64,000 nucleotides of DNA, from contig NC_030388.2 of the NCBI RefSeq assembly GCF_001625215.2, positions 22,680,558-22,744,557 on the forward strand. The letters run 5' to 3'. The translations under genes were made by a program, and so were the position numbers. The stretch's first letter is position 1, and each line of letters begins with the position of its first letter. Positions 1 through 13,354 of the stretch are shown here, one piece after another. The notes beneath the pieces were generated by a model. That model was given only the letters and a program-made list of their open reading frames with translations. It made no database searches and was not told where the DNA came from. Origin of the DNA: Daucus carota subsp. sativus. Its lineage: Eukaryota; Streptophyta; Magnoliopsida; Apiales; Apiaceae.

Positions 1-2
1 AT

Positions 3-170
3 GTAAGGAGGAACGAGATTGATCTCCCAGAGTTTGTGCATGATCATGATGAAGATCTTGAGTACCGTCCGATGATGGACTATGGATTGGAAAGTGATCA
101 TCCGAGGGTGTATGGTGCGCCTTCAGTGGATTACTCCCCTTCCACTTACTCCACCAGGTGTATTTCGTAG
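3..170 (+). CDS. C-terminal end of an unidentified protein (cut by window edge)
   Basis: An open frame runs in from the left edge and ends at a TAG at 168-170. It reads through an acidic, Asp/Glu/His-rich stretch (EFVHDHDEDLEYRP) and then a Tyr/Ser/Pro-rich tail ending STRCIS. Its codon composition is richer in G and C than the sequence after the stop, which turns AT-rich at once, as expected for a coding end followed by a 3' UTR. I do not recognise the family. Whether the first bases are exon or the end of an intron cannot be decided here. Confidence 0.4.
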   Translation, partial: VRRNEIDLPEFVHDHDEDLEYRPMMDYGLESDHPRVYGAPSVDYSPSTYSTRCIS

Positions 171-550
171 TTGGGGGATGGGACGACGTCGTTTTGAAGT
201 TGCCTGCTTTGAATTTTGTTGTTATGGTGGTTTGAAGCTTTATGGGAAATATAGTGAATGTTAGGTTGTGAAAGATAGTAAAAAACGAAGTTTGGAAGCA
301 AAGAGAAAAATGGAATGCTTCTTGTAGTATAGTTTTGTTTTCGTAAATTAATTTCATAGTTTTTGTTCAATCTTTTTATGGAATGGTTATATACTCGAAT
401 AAATATTTCTTTTTTAATATCATTACTAAGATTTCATTGGGTAAGCCAATACACAATAACTTGTGAAGCTATATCAGATTATCGAAAAAATTGAGAATCG
501 GAATTAATATGATTTATGATTTATTGGAATTTTGTCGGACATTTTATTAA

Positions 551-687
551 GAGCAATGCTAGGTACCCCAAAAGATTTAATCTACAAGGGGCCTCATTAT
601 TTTGGGAGTAAATGCAACCAATCAGGATTAGACACCTCATTTGGGAAAAAAATTTGGGACAATTTTTTGAGGTCCCTAACATTTTTC
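551..687. mobile_element. Mutator-type MITE, 137 bp
   Basis: Both ends carry imperfect inverted repeats of about 23 bp: GAGCAATGCTAGGTACCCC at the left and, read in reverse complement, GAAAAATGTTAGGGACCTC at the right. A perfect 9-bp direct repeat, TTTTATTAA, flanks it at 542-550 and 688-696. A 9-bp target duplication with inverted ends is typical of Mutator-like elements. There is no coding capacity. Confidence 0.75.
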
Positions 688-1102
688 TTTTATTAATGAA
701 TAGATAATTTTTAGTTAATCAAAATATAAATCGATGAACAATTGAATACGTGCCGAATTTCCGTCCCCGGTAAACAATTGAGGGACGGATCACGGGAGGA
801 GTATATTTTTGGCCAATGAGTAGTGTCCACAATGTTGTGATAACTGATAACGGCATAACGCTAACTTCTCATACAAATATACATTTTTTTGACTTTTTTT
901 TTTTTTACAGATACATATTTTTGACTTTGAAAGTTCAAAATGATACAAAACAGGCTCTCGTTCAAAAAGTGAAAGCTGGGTCATCATCAAAGCATTAACC
1001 CTATCACTAAGCAAGTGGTATGAATGTCAATAAAATTATCTAGCAAATGAAACAGATAATTCAGATTCAGAGTACTAGTCATACAATCAAGCCTTACCGT
1101 AG

Positions 1103-1235
1103 AAAAAAAAAAATGAATGATAAATTAACATTGTGGATTGAACGAGAAACCAAAAATTTCATTGACATTCATTGTGGATTAAAAAAAAAATGAATGATAA
1201 ATTAACATTGTGGATTGAACGAGAAACCAAAAATT
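1103..1235. repeat. 77-bp-period direct duplication
   Basis: A 55-bp segment beginning with a run of A and TGAATGATAAATTAAC, and ending GAGAAACCAAAAAT, occurs at 1103-1157 and again at 1180-1234. The two copies are nearly identical, so the duplication looks recent. A phrase containing CATTAACCCTATCACTAAGC also repeats near 994-1012 and 1245-1266. The flanking 0.7-2.5 kb stretch is otherwise low-complexity AT-rich spacer. Confidence 0.7.
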
Positions 1236-1239
1236 ATCA

Positions 1240-2551
1240 CTAAGCATTAACCCTATCACTAAGCATTAAAAAAATTGATGTAAAACAAAAACAAAAATAT
1301 CAATTTCATAAACAAAAGAAAGACATCACATCGATTCTCATAAAAGAATGATGTAAAACGTTACGATACACATCAGTTTCACAAGTCTTTCGATATTAAT
1401 ATACCGTTCTATTATATAATGATATTGATGACATACGAATGAAGAACTGAAATTATAATAAAGGTATATACTTTTAAAGTGGCTAGATTAAAGTTGCGAA
1501 TAGACATAATGAAATTTAATTTTCAATAATAACAAAATAGTATTCTCATCCCATTTTATTTCAGTTATTTTTTTTTTGGTTGAATTTTCGAAAGGAATAA
1601 ATCTTTTATTCACAACCTCTATATAAAATTATAAATACACTTTTGTATAATAGTGTAATAATTATTTCACTTTTCATGATTCAAATTAAAGGCAAACATT
1701 TCATTCTTAAAAAATATGTTGCTCAAACAGGTTCATATAAAACGGGAGATCGAGGGAAATGAAAAGGAAAGCATAATATAGCATTCTAAACATGTTTTAA
1801 ATGTATGTGATTTGAAATAAAAAAAAATTATTTATGAAAAAACTGTTTTATCAATTTTTACCGAACAAGAATATAAAATATTATTATAAAATCATGATAA
1901 ATTCTATTATTCCAAAACTGGCTGCTAATCTTATAAAAAATAAAATAAAATTGTCCGCCACTAAATTCGTGGGCAAGGTTTATCAAACAGTCCATAATTC
2001 CACCCTTCAACTACACACTCACTCAGCTCCGCTCACATTTCCGGTCAGTTTGCGACAATCTCGCTTATATTCACGTCTCTTTACTTTGTTGCCCAATTAT
2101 CTTGGTTTTTTTTTTATTATTAATTGCAGCTTGTATATCAATTATTACATTTTTAATTGTTAATACACCTGATGAAATGAACATAATTACACATGAACAA
2201 TTTCCCTCGTGAAATCAGTTACTAATTTTGAAGTACAATTGTGCGATGCTGAATTCTGCGGTGCTAATTGTCGATTAATTAACTTAATATGACACCTGTA
2301 GTTCTGAATTTCGATATTTATGAGTAATTTTTAGACTGCATTTAGGTTAATGATGTCCGTGTTTGGATTAGCCTTGTTAGCCGAAAACATGTCAAATGTG
2401 TGTCTTGTAAGGGAATAGAGGCAATGTAAAATCTACGGGATGATAATCATAATAAATTAATAATAATGGCGATAATGATTAAGTGGCTGTTTAAGGCCTA
2501 ATTGTTTGTTGATTTCATTTGTTAGGGTAATTGTTGGTGGATGTGATAGAC
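1240..2551. other. Spacer and presumed promoter/5' UTR of the UPF0548 gene
   Basis: AT-rich DNA with no credible coding sequence. The stretch 1985-2110 is less AT-rich and pyrimidine-rich (CACTCACTCAGCTCCGCTC), and a polypyrimidine tract ending in TTGCAG follows at about 2130. This could be a 5' UTR exon and intron of the gene starting at 2552, but it is not proven. Short open frames here look like chance. Confidence 0.3.
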
Positions 2552-5456
2552 ATGGATTTCTTGCGTTGGGCGTGTCCATCACCGGAAGAACAGAAGTCGT
2601 GCATCAACAAGTAATGCAAGCAATTAAGTTGATTTCTATAGCTATGAATTTAGAGAGTTAATGAGTGTGATTGGCGATTTTTTTCTAGGTCTGTTGCTTT
2701 TAATTACGATATTAAATATAAAGGAGCTAGTGCGAAGCCCGCGTCTTCGCTTCAAGAAAATGAGGAGCTTAGTAAAGATGGTTTCTTTGTTAATCACGCA
2801 AAAGTTTTACTGGGTTCGGGGCCTGAGACTTATGAGAAAGGCAAGACTGCACTGCAGACTTGGAAGTGAGTATATAAAATTCTGGATAGTAGCTAATTTA
2901 ATTTAAAGGATATTTTGGTATCTAATGGAAATTTGGTTTGTAGGCATTTCGGAATGAATTGGGCTTTTGTTGATCCTCAGACTCCAGTCCAAACAGGGGA
3001 GAAGTTGTGTGTTTGTGTCAAAGAGATTGTACCATGGATCATGATGCCCCTGCAGGTTGTGTTTGTAAATGAAAGCAAAATGGCTAATAAGCCTGTGGCC
3101 TCTTTCAGTTTCGGTAGCGGTACCCTCAAAGGACACCTACTGGTTAGTGCTTCTTTGCAAGTTCTGAGCATGTATTCACTGCAAGTCCTGGGCTTTTAGT
3201 CATGCCAATAGATATGAGTTACTAGAAAATAGTTTTGTTTTCCAAACTCATCATAATTATTTTTTACTTGAATGAGGCCTTGATCTTCAGTAGTCTTTGG
3301 AAAGAATTCTCAAATTCACCTTTACTAAAATCATCAAGAGGTTCATTGTCAGAACATTTAAACTGCATTGTTTGTTTGTCACAAAGAAGTGTACCTCGTT
3401 AAGCACCAAAGTCCCCATGTATATAACTCAACTTGCATCTACTCTTTAGTCTCAACTGTTATTACCTTTTTTGCAACCTGAAACCTTTTCCTTGTGCAAG
3501 AGGAACGGTGTCCAGTTCGTAAAAAATGCCATAGTTTTTTCTATCAACAGCTACAGTTATGACATTTATGCATTAATGCTATTAGCTATATATAATTGAC
3601 TTTCTTTCGGTTTTAGTTGTTTAACAATTGTTGTTCATACATACCAAGTCTGGTAATGTAGGTTGGTCTATTGCTCTCGGTCTCGGATATTGTAAATTTT
3701 CAATTAATGCTATTCCGAATTTAATAGGAAAATATTCTGTAGTGCTGCAAATGGTTGTAATAAGAACATTCCAAAGTGAAAAATTATTGTTGGAATCCCA
3801 CATTGATAAAAAGTTTCATATCTGAATAGATCTCCAAGTGATATCATGCAACTTTTAGACTATTCAGAGGTGTCAATCTTATAAACCAAACCAAATGTAC
3901 CCAGTATGTCCCACTTATCGCAGAGGGTAAGATTTTTGGAGTCTTACCTTCATTCAAAAGAATGAAGAGGATGTTTTCATAAAGACTCCCGGCTTGTGTT
4001 TGTACATGTGTGCGATTATGTACAAAGTGAAAATTACTACACATAAGAAAACAAGATATATCAAATACATGTACAAACAAAATTTGATCATATAATTTGT
4101 AAAGTGATCAAGTCAGTAAGTAACCGAGCCCATAATTTTCTTGACACGGGACTTACTTGTGATTTGAATTGAACCATAAAATCTGTAGATTTCACTGCTC
4201 CATCAAAAATCCCTAATTTCTTCAATTATTTCCAGGGTCTTATTCATCTCTAAATGTTAATAAAATAATCTCGATTTCTGTTAGCGTTGTTGATGTCCCT
4301 GTCATGTGGTTGTGCCTTGGCAGCAATACACTCACCCACAATTTTATACACAAATTCACACACATAATATACATAAACCTTATAAACTAGATAGAAAGGA
4401 ATGGTTAAAGTTTGTTATTTGTACTTCTGATTTGACAGTCAGTAAATAAGGAAGATGAAAAATAATGATAATCACAAGTAATTTGTATGGATCCAAGTAG
4501 ATTTGAAGAAATGGAAATGACAATGTAAAACAAATTCTTTTTCACATTGGTATTTGGGATACTATGGCCCTGTTTGTTTAAGAGAAGCTGAAGCTGCTTC
4601 TGGCTTCTGCTTCTCTTGATCCGTTTGTGTAAAAAAGTAGAAGCACTTTTAAGAAGCTGAGAATGCTAGCTTCTCTCTCACAACTTCTGCTTCTTTTCCA
4701 AACACTTTATTAACTTATTTACTTTTCACTTCTGCTCCACTTCTCTAGTTTAAGCAAGAAGTCACTTCTTTTAAGCTTGTCCAAACAGCCCCTATAACTA
4801 TTGGTTCCATTTTCGTTAATTGCTGTAAAATAAAGCAGTCTGAGTTTCTTATGTACTTTTTAATGCTACCTGAAAAGCTTAGCAGTTAACCATTCTAATG
4901 TTATCTATCAATTGGATATAATTTGTTATAGCTCCAGCTTATCTGTTGCATGCATCAGCCAAGTCTAGTGTTTAAACTAGTGACTAATTGGTGGGGCTGA
5001 CATTCAGAAATTGTGGTCATGCTTATCCTTTCATTGGTTATTTGCTAAACTGGTGTGTTCAGTGCATTTTTATTGTTTTAACTTTAGCAATCAAATCATT
5101 CATCAAGTTTATGTAAATACCTCTAGTACTCTATAGTTGCTGTAATAAGTTATTAGCTTTGTGCTCAATACCCTCAAACAATATAGTTGCATAATAAATA
5201 TTAAGATTTTACTTGGTTGTATATCTTTTTAGTAACAAAGAGTTAATGTAATATATTCCTTTGTTGAAAACAGGCTGGTGAAGAGCGTTTCTCAGTTGAG
5301 CTAGACGAGAACAATCAAGTTTGGTATGAGATACTTTCTTTTTCAAAGCCGGACCACTTTATCTCGCGAATTGGGTATCCATATGCGCGTCTCAGACAAA
5401 AGTACTTTGCTAATCAATCTAGTTCTGCAATGCAAAATTATGTATCTTCCAACTAA
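2552..5456 (+). CDS. UPF0548 (DUF1990) family protein, four exons
   Basis: Exons 2552-2610, 2689-2865, 2944-3142 and 5274-5456, all with GT-AG borders and compatible phases, give 205 residues. That equals the length I recall for Arabidopsis UPF0548 protein At2g17695. The protein begins MDFLRWACPSPEEQKSC and has the family core: NHAKVLLGSGPETYEKG, then HFGMNWAFVDPQTPV, a hydrophobic strand VPWIMMPLQVVFV, the Gly-rich GSGTLKGHLLAGEERFSVEL, and the end ISRIGYPYARLRQKYF. The biochemical role of this family is unknown; it is found in plants and bacteria. Nothing is truncated. The third intron is 2.1 kb and holds a MITE. This gene is the left anchor of the DUF241 array. Confidence 0.93.
4566..4792. 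mobile_element. Short MITE in intron 3 of the UPF0548 gene (hAT-like)
   Basis: About 227 bp bounded by GGCCCTGTTTG at the left and CCAAACAGCCCC at the right, which are inverted copies with a few mismatches. The homology continues inward (AAGAGAAGC against GCTTAAAAGAAG). The interior is rich in AGAAGC and GCTTCT repeats and can fold. GGGGCTGTTTGG-type ends are common in plant hAT-derived MITEs. The flanking duplication is unclear (ATACTAT against ATAACTAT), so the class is tentative. Confidence 0.55.
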
Positions 5457-7293
<1,837 letters not shown>

Positions 7294-7689
7294 TATATAT
7301 ATATACTTCCATTATTTGAGATAAATATACATAGGCCCTCCATCTCAAAATACTCATATCAGTTGAGAAGTATAAATCAGATCACATTACTGAGAGACAA
7401 TGTTCAAGAGACCCTTATCCTAGTCAGGATCCCTGGTATGTGTTAAAAGTATAAATTTCATTTGGTGTTTTGTTAAATACATATAGGTTCAAGGAGAGTG
7501 ATAATGTAAATTGGCATCAGATTCTAGGTTTATTTAGAGAGGTCTGTTGTTGCTCCTTGTTACATTGGGATTGTGCCCCCTTGATTAATATGTTATGGTG
7601 GCCCCCTTGTGCATTCGAGGGGAGTATTAGAGGTATAAGATTCATTTAGTGGATTCTATCAACACCTAATTTTTTTAAGAATTAGCTAT

Positions 7690-8470
7690 CTAACAATATG
7701 CTCTCTATGCCATTCTCTGTGACTCAGATGCCTCCACTCTTTGTTATTTACATGATTCAGTCTGCCCTTCATTTGACCTGAGTCTCATTAATGCTCCATC
7801 TATGCTATCTAGTTAATTAAAACATATGTCATGTTCTCTTCCTGCTTGTGACAAGTGACTACTATGTTCCCTTGGACTTCAAGTTGGTGTGAAAATAAAG
7901 ATCAGGACATGCTGTAAGACTTTTGATGTTCGTGGAAGTAGAAATATTTGGTACTAGAATCACCATGGCTAGGTGGTCATCCTGATTAATAAATTGCAAT
8001 GTACTCCATGTTGCACACTTGCCTCAGGGCGGCAATCAACTTTTTGTGATCTTTTAACCTCTCTCCGGAAAATGTGTACTGGGGCAGTGTAGCCTTCAGT
8101 GCTTAACTATCCATTTCTTCTCCGTAGAACAGACTGTAGGTTTCACATTCACTCGTGTGGTAACTTATGACATGATATATGTTTACATTCATAGTTATCA
8201 GATTTTTGATGAATTTGTCAACAAACTTATCATAGCATTACTCATGTTGGTTCTGAGAGATGGTTTGTGGCAAATCGAGATCATTTGTCCATATGTAATT
8301 TTTTTTTTAAAATGGTAACAATTTTCTTGGCCGTTGGCACAGTTGATACTTCAGTTTCTCATATTTTGAGTTTATTCAGATCCTCTTAGATGTCAAGTGT
8401 GCTAGGATGCAACCTACTAGGCAAGCTAGTTTGAGTTGGGCTCTTATTAAATTATATAGAGTACCTGAAA
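7690..8470 (-). pseudogene. Decayed DUF241 gene copy
   Basis: Three separate blocks match the neighbouring DUF241 genes in the same order and at similar spacing. At 8327-8445 (5' end of the gene) TTGATACTTCAGTTTCTCAT and GGATGCAAC followed by GCAAGCTAGT match gene 2 (TTGATACTTCAGCTTCCCAT) and gene 1. At 8030-8090 (middle) GCGGCAATCAACTTTTTG and AAAATGTGTACTGG match gene 2. At 7695-7740 (3' end) ATGCTCTCTATGCCATTCTC matches gene 1 (ATGCTCTCCAAGCCATTCTC). No long frame survives and several stops and indels separate the blocks, so it is a dead copy. It is closest to the 17349-18233 gene over the 5' and middle parts. Upstream blocks shared with the live genes lie to its right. Confidence 0.75.
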
Positions 8471-9694
8471 CTTCTATTTACTGCTGTATATACCTTAGTA
8501 ACCAAGATGAGCTATAAACTAGTGTCGGAAGCGTGATGATATGTCTGGAGATGGTATTCTCTGAGTTATATCTTCTTGTAAATTGCAGCAGTTATAGTTA
8601 GATTAATATCGAAAACATTTTATACATAAACATGATATACATGGTAAGCCCTTTTATAATGTCTAACGAGCGTCTCTAACTCAACATAATATCATGGTTT
8701 TGTTGAACCAACCGTTTCAGAAATCCACATAAAACCATAAAAATGGCCTTTGAGTACCGGTAAGCATGATATGCATATTAAGTTTTCATCCTTAGCACAT
8801 CTAGATTTTAAGAGAATCGGTATTCTAGCAAAAATCGTTGGTCATTTCATGTTGCCCACACGTAGCCCACACTGACTTCCACATTTTCCTCCTTCCAACA
8901 CCTTTACACAAAGTTGCATCAATGGGGAATTCCTCAAGTCACTAAATTATTGTAATCTATATACGACAAAATAGTGCAGATTCTTGAGATCTGTTTAGGG
9001 AACTAAGAAATAAGAATGAATGAAGATTATATATATTAAGATTATATACATAAGAAGATATAGAGATTGGCAATTGATATTATATACTTTCTTTGCACGT
9101 ATGGCATTTTATATATGTGTCTCCACTGCATTCATTATTGTCTATTGATATTTTTATAATGCAAGTAGATGCCTGACTCGCTTAGCTCATTTGATATGTC
9201 ATACTTAATGTCTTAGTTCCTACCTTAAGTTTGTTGCTTGCTACATTTGTATTTTAATGAAAGGAATATTCGAGAATCATATAGATGGATTCTAAAGAAG
9301 AGTCTCCATTTTCTGCTATCTTCTTTACTTTTCCATCTCATTTGCTTTTCCAATTGTAGACACGAATCACAATTTCTTTTTTCAAGAAAGAATTCATTAA
9401 TTTGATGCTGTAATTGTCTAATAGGATTTTGCTTGGGCGATTCACACGTTGCGACTTACTGACTCTTTTATTGTTCTTTAAACACAAAAAATTGCTTTAG
9501 GTGGGTTTCACGCCCATAAGTTTCGTGAGGTTTGTTATTATATAGCAAGGCTCTGTTGTTGCAATCCATCATCATAGTTTCTCAAGTAAAATATTATATT
9601 TGATATTGTAGGTTTGCCTAGTCGTATATCTCTGTTTAAAGAGGGATTTAGCTGTTAAGACAAATAATGCATACTTGAGTCTACCTGTTATAAT
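8471..9694. promoter_or_regulatory. Relic upstream region of the dead DUF241 copy
   Basis: The stretch 8820-8960 (GTTGGTCATTTCATGTTGCC and GTTGCATCAATGGGGA) resembles the upstream DNA of gene 2 at 18425-18540 and of gene 1 at 13605-13710. GTGTCTCCACTGC at about 9117 matches GTGTTTCCACCG (about 13795) and GTGTCTCCACCG (about 18727). The sequence is noncoding and looks like a duplicated promoter left behind when the gene decayed. Confidence 0.5.
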
Positions 9695-9754
9695 AAATGT
9701 TTGCACGAGTGGTATGCCTCCTTTGTTTCCGGCACCGGGGTTTTGCTACCTGCC
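9695..9754 (+). repeat. Array motif copy A
   Basis: TTTGCACGAGTGGTATG, a variable centre, then GGGGTTTTGCTACC. This is one of seven related noncoding segments in the array and lies about 1.2 kb upstream of the dead DUF241 copy. The lead-in AATAAATGT is shared with copy D. Confidence 0.6.
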
Positions 9755-10136
9755 ATATTATCTGTATTTTCTTTATATATTAATGATATCTTATCAATGC
9801 AGCCAAATATGCTTTGTACTACATGCATTATCATGATCCTTTTAAATATTCATGTTGTTGCTGCTGTGACCTCCTTGAATTACTCTTAGATTATAAATGT
9901 TACTAGTTAGCAATATATCTAATTTTTCAGACCCGAAGCCTTTTCATTCCTACCTTCTCAATTTTCATACACTAACTTCCCTTGCCGGCTTGCCATGCAT
10001 TTGAAAATTTTATAAATTAGTTGTGAGATTTTTCCTTCTTGTTTTGCTGTACACAATTGTAAAATATCATAGATTATTGTTTTTAGTTTTTATTGAGACT
10101 TGAATAGAAAGTGAGCTGCTATGCTAGTTACAGTGG

Positions 10137-10486
10137 CAGGGACGGAACTGAACTGGAGGGGCACGGGTGACGGCCGTCCCCCCAAAAGTTGCTATTTTTT
10201 ATCTATAAAATTTCAAAAATTGTTATTTGGTCCCCCCATTTTTTACTTGATTACTTATGTTAAAAGGAAGTCGCTGGAAAAATTGACAATGAATCTGTCA
10301 TTGAAGTGTTTTACGAGATGAAAATGTTGTCAAATGCAGTTAAAGTAGTATCTATGTATAGTTTGCCTCATTTGATGTTTAAAAGTTGCGTATATGAAGT
10401 GATATTTTATCTATCCTTTCAGAATAAATTATGCGATTTAGTTTAAAAGTTCGGCCCCTCCATTTTTTCTTCAAGTTCCGTCCCTG
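10137..10486. mobile_element. hAT-like MITE, 350 bp
   Basis: The left end CAGGGACGGAACTG and the right end AAGTTCCGTCCCTG are near-perfect inverted repeats. A second inverted block lies inside them (GGAGGGGC against GCCCCTCC). CAGGG termini are typical of hAT elements. The target duplication is not clear. The short open frame over its left half is not a gene. A segment at 41265-41310 (GAGACGGAATCAG then GAAGGGGCG) looks like a fragment of the same family. Confidence 0.65.
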
Positions 10487-10934
10487 TTCAGAGACAATGA
10501 CTGCTGCTGGCTCTGTCATTGTCGACTCTCCCATACTTGAAGTATTAAATGGAACATTGAATTTATTTCATAATTAAGTAACAGGGGCCGGCCAAGTGCC
10601 AACTATGTACTATCTAACAGTCCTTTATGAATTTTGTCCTAATGTATAATCTATTTTTTGGTCATTGAATTATGTATTTTGTTCAATAAATTCATTACTA
10701 TATATATTGCTGAGCTTTTCCAATAAATGAAGATCGTTTCGTTTAGTCTAGTTACCATTAAGAAGGGTAACTGTTGCTCCTAATTATGTCTGGATGGGTG
10801 GAACCTTCGTAAGATTATACTGGAGATTGTAGAAATGAGATCAAACTGAGATCACATGCTTAATTGTTAATCAAGATTCACATTGATATAGTCGCTGAGA
10901 TAAACATTGAATAATGTTTTAATTTGTTTACTTA

Positions 10935-10986
10935 AATGTTGCACGAATGGTATTTTGTCAGTATGTCAACACTGAGGTTTGTTACC
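10935..10986 (+). repeat. Array motif copy B (diverged)
   Basis: TTGCACGAATGGTATT, then ACTGAGGTTTGTTACC. It has the same two half-boxes and spacing as copies A and F. No adjacent DUF241 gene accounts for it. Confidence 0.5.
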
Positions 10987-11424
10987 TAAAACTATATTCT
11001 TTTTGGAATCTGGATATATATTATCCTCTAATTATTGTGTTGTAGCAATGACTTTCGTTGTGTGTGTGTGCACGCTTTTTGTTTAGCAAGTTTTGTCTAA
11101 TGATTTGTGCTTTCAGACCTCGGTTAAGTTTTCTCTGATTCTTCCTGACGTTTATATAACTTGCTTTTTGATTAAGCAGTTATCCGACACTGTGTGACAT
11201 GATAAAACTTAATCATCTTATCAGGTGAAACTCTGATCAATTTCTATCCTGTTACATTACCATGGACCTCGAATGTAGGCCAAAATTTAGAATCTGGGAT
11301 GGCTGTTTAGAGATATTGATGTGATATGGACTATAATAATGCAACTAATATACAATAATTTGTTTGCATATGGGTGGTGGTTTCTACTTTCTAGATATTG
11401 AATACTGGTAAAGACAATATGATA

Positions 11425-11480
11425 TTTGTGCATGGCTGGCATGTTTCCAAAGTGTTCCCTTTCAGGTTTGCACTTGGCCA
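11425..11480 (+). repeat. Array motif copy C
   Basis: TTGTGCATGGCTGGCATG, then TTTCAGGTTTGCAC. It is most like copy E and lies about 1.0 kb beyond the 3' end of DUF241 gene 1, as E does for gene 2. TGGCTGGC and GGCCAGCCA at its ends could form a hairpin. Confidence 0.5.
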
Positions 11481-12459
11481 GCCAAAGAAGTGACTACAGC
11501 TAAGATGTTGTATAATTATTTATTCATTCCTTCTTTGCTTAGATCTGTATTGTTTTTCTATATCGAGGTTCATGGAGACTGACATTTTCATCTATAACTG
11601 AGGAAATAATTTTTAACTGTTTAGTTAATTTATGTTTTTACCATAATTATTTCTTTGAGGAATGAAGTAGGTTGATTCTCTGAATGTCCCTGCAGGCCTG
11701 GTTAATTATCAGTAGGAGATGCAGGCATGCGATTCCAAATTTTATCTGTTTATATAATTTTGAAATGTTTCTAAATTATTATTTTTTCCTTCGAAAAGGT
11801 TAACAGGGAATCTGCAGAAACTGACTCCCTACTTTAACTTTTTCTAGTATCATAATATATGCTCATATATCTTACCCTTTCCAGATTCTAATTCAAATGA
11901 GATATGCATTATATGCTATATGTTTCAGTTACTATGTCAGATGGGTTTCAATTGGTTACTAATATACTGATGGAATTTTATATACGATGTGGTGAAGAAA
12001 TCATAAATCATAATTTGGATGTAATAATTATTCACTTCACCAATTGTTTTGGATATGTAGGAACCCATGAACATAGAAATTTAATGAGATTAGTGTATGG
12101 GAGATTAAACTTAGGATAAGGCTTTTTTGAAGGATTATACCATATCATGCTTTGTGAGATAAATTTAGTGACATTGATTTAATTCTTATCATATCTGTTG
12201 CAAAATTCCTCCATGGATATGTTTTGCATTATCAGATAATCCTGGAAATGAAGAACACAGTGACAGTATGGTGGAGACCGAGGTATGTGAAACATTGAAG
12301 TACTATATTGGAATTGTGTATATACATTCGAAAATGAGCATGTAATAGCTAATAGTTTTGTTTACATGTTTATACAATGCAAAATTGAGTTCCACAAGCT
12401 TATCCTCTAATATTCGGATACTTTTGCAGATGTCAAGAATCACAGATCATACTACTTAA
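11481..12459. other. Spacer and presumed 3' UTR of DUF241 gene 1
   Basis: AT-rich DNA. The block CTAATATTCGGATACTTTTG at 12408-12428 is nearly the same as CTAAAATTCGGATAGTTTTG beyond the end of gene 2 (about 17315-17335), so the duplication includes the 3' flank. No separate gene is supported. Confidence 0.4.
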
Positions 12460-13272
12460 TTACTGGGAAACAATGTTGAGCAGAGACGCTCTTGTTCTAA
12501 TGAAGTGCCTAAACATGCTCTCCAAGCCATTCTCAATGCCTTCAACATCACTCTCCAAGGTCTTTACTCGATCCACTTCATTTACATCATGCTGTTGATC
12601 TTCACTTGACACAGCACCCTTGTGCATCAGTTTTGAAACTTGCAACCACTTTGTAGTAGCCTTTGGCTTCAATATAGGTGTAGATAAGAATAGCAAAACA
12701 GATTGAAAGACAGAAACACTTGCGGCAGTGACTTCTTTTAGTGATCTAATCACTGCACCTAGGTGCTGATCTTGATCAAAGATTTCTAATACACTGCTTT
12801 TGGTATCCACTTGCTTGAGAGATGCAGTCAATTTTTTCGAATCCTTGTTAATCGCCTTTCTGAAAGCTGCAAATTCCGCGCTTGAGTCCCCCTTCTTCCT
12901 TCTTAAAGCAGACAGAAGCTCTCTGGCATGAACTTTAATCTCTGACATAACATCTCTTGTATTCCCACAGATATCCAAAAGCCTCACCGATTTATCCATC
13001 AACTCATTGACACACTTCTCGTTCTGATGGTGAGAAAGCGCTTGCTGGGTCAGTGGCAAATTCAGAAACTCATCTGTATATTTGTACAACTCCCCAAGCC
13101 TGCACAGACCATCACAAACCGTGTCCGCTGTCAAAACATCAGAAGCCTCCGCTTCCCATGATCTGATCCTGGTAAGCCCTTCTTCGATCTTGCAAGCACT
13201 CGGATGCAACGTCGACGGGAAGCTAGTCGATCGAACAGTGCAACGTTTGTTGAATTTCATTGAAGTAGCCAT
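12460..13272 (-). CDS. DUF241 family protein, array gene 1
   Basis: An intronless 270-residue protein of the plant DUF241 family (PF03087, the family containing BYPASS1-like proteins). Molecular function is unknown. Visible landmarks are an N-terminal Ser/Pro/His segment VRSTSFPSTLHPS, which is the degenerate form of RSISLPSRSHP seen in its paralogues; LLDICGNTRDVMSEIK near residue 95; the basic RRKKGD near 124; a Lys-rich helix AINKDSKKL; VIRSLKEVTAASVSVFQSVL near 178; and the C-terminus MFRHFIRTRASLLNIVSQ. It is about 25 residues shorter than its neighbours because the linker before VEGIEN is missing. A helical, probably coiled-coil protein is inferred. The start is the family-like MATSMKFNK. 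Confidence 0.93.
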   Translation of the reverse strand: MATSMKFNKRCTVRSTSFPSTLHPSACKIEEGLTRIRSWEAEASDVLTADTVCDGLCRLGELYKYTDEFLNLPLTQQALSHHQNEKCVNELMDKSVRLLDICGNTRDVMSEIKVHARELLSALRRKKGDSSAEFAAFRKAINKDSKKLTASLKQVDTKSSVLEIFDQDQHLGAVIRSLKEVTAASVSVFQSVLLFLSTPILKPKATTKWLQVSKLMHKGAVSSEDQQHDVNEVDRVKTLESDVEGIENGLESMFRHFIRTRASLLNIVSQ

Positions 13273-13345
13273 TTTCTTAACTTGTCAAAACTTTTGATCT
13301 GCCAAGCTCTGAAAATATTTGATACCTCAACCTTCAACTCTCTGC

Positions 13346-13354
13346 TATTTATAT
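13346..13354 (-). promoter_or_regulatory. TATA box of DUF241 gene 1
   Basis: On the minus strand ATATAAATAG lies about 75 bases upstream of the start codon. The same CTATTTATAT context precedes gene 3, which supports a shared promoter origin. Confidence 0.6.

Noticed and set aside
12241-12456. Apparent small exons (ATCAG before an open segment, then a donor-like GAGGTATG; TTTTGCAG followed by ATGTCAAGA and a stop)
   Set aside because: The second piece is the 3' flank of DUF241 gene 1 and aligns with the same flank of gene 2, which has no such splice site. No other exons of a plus-strand gene were found.
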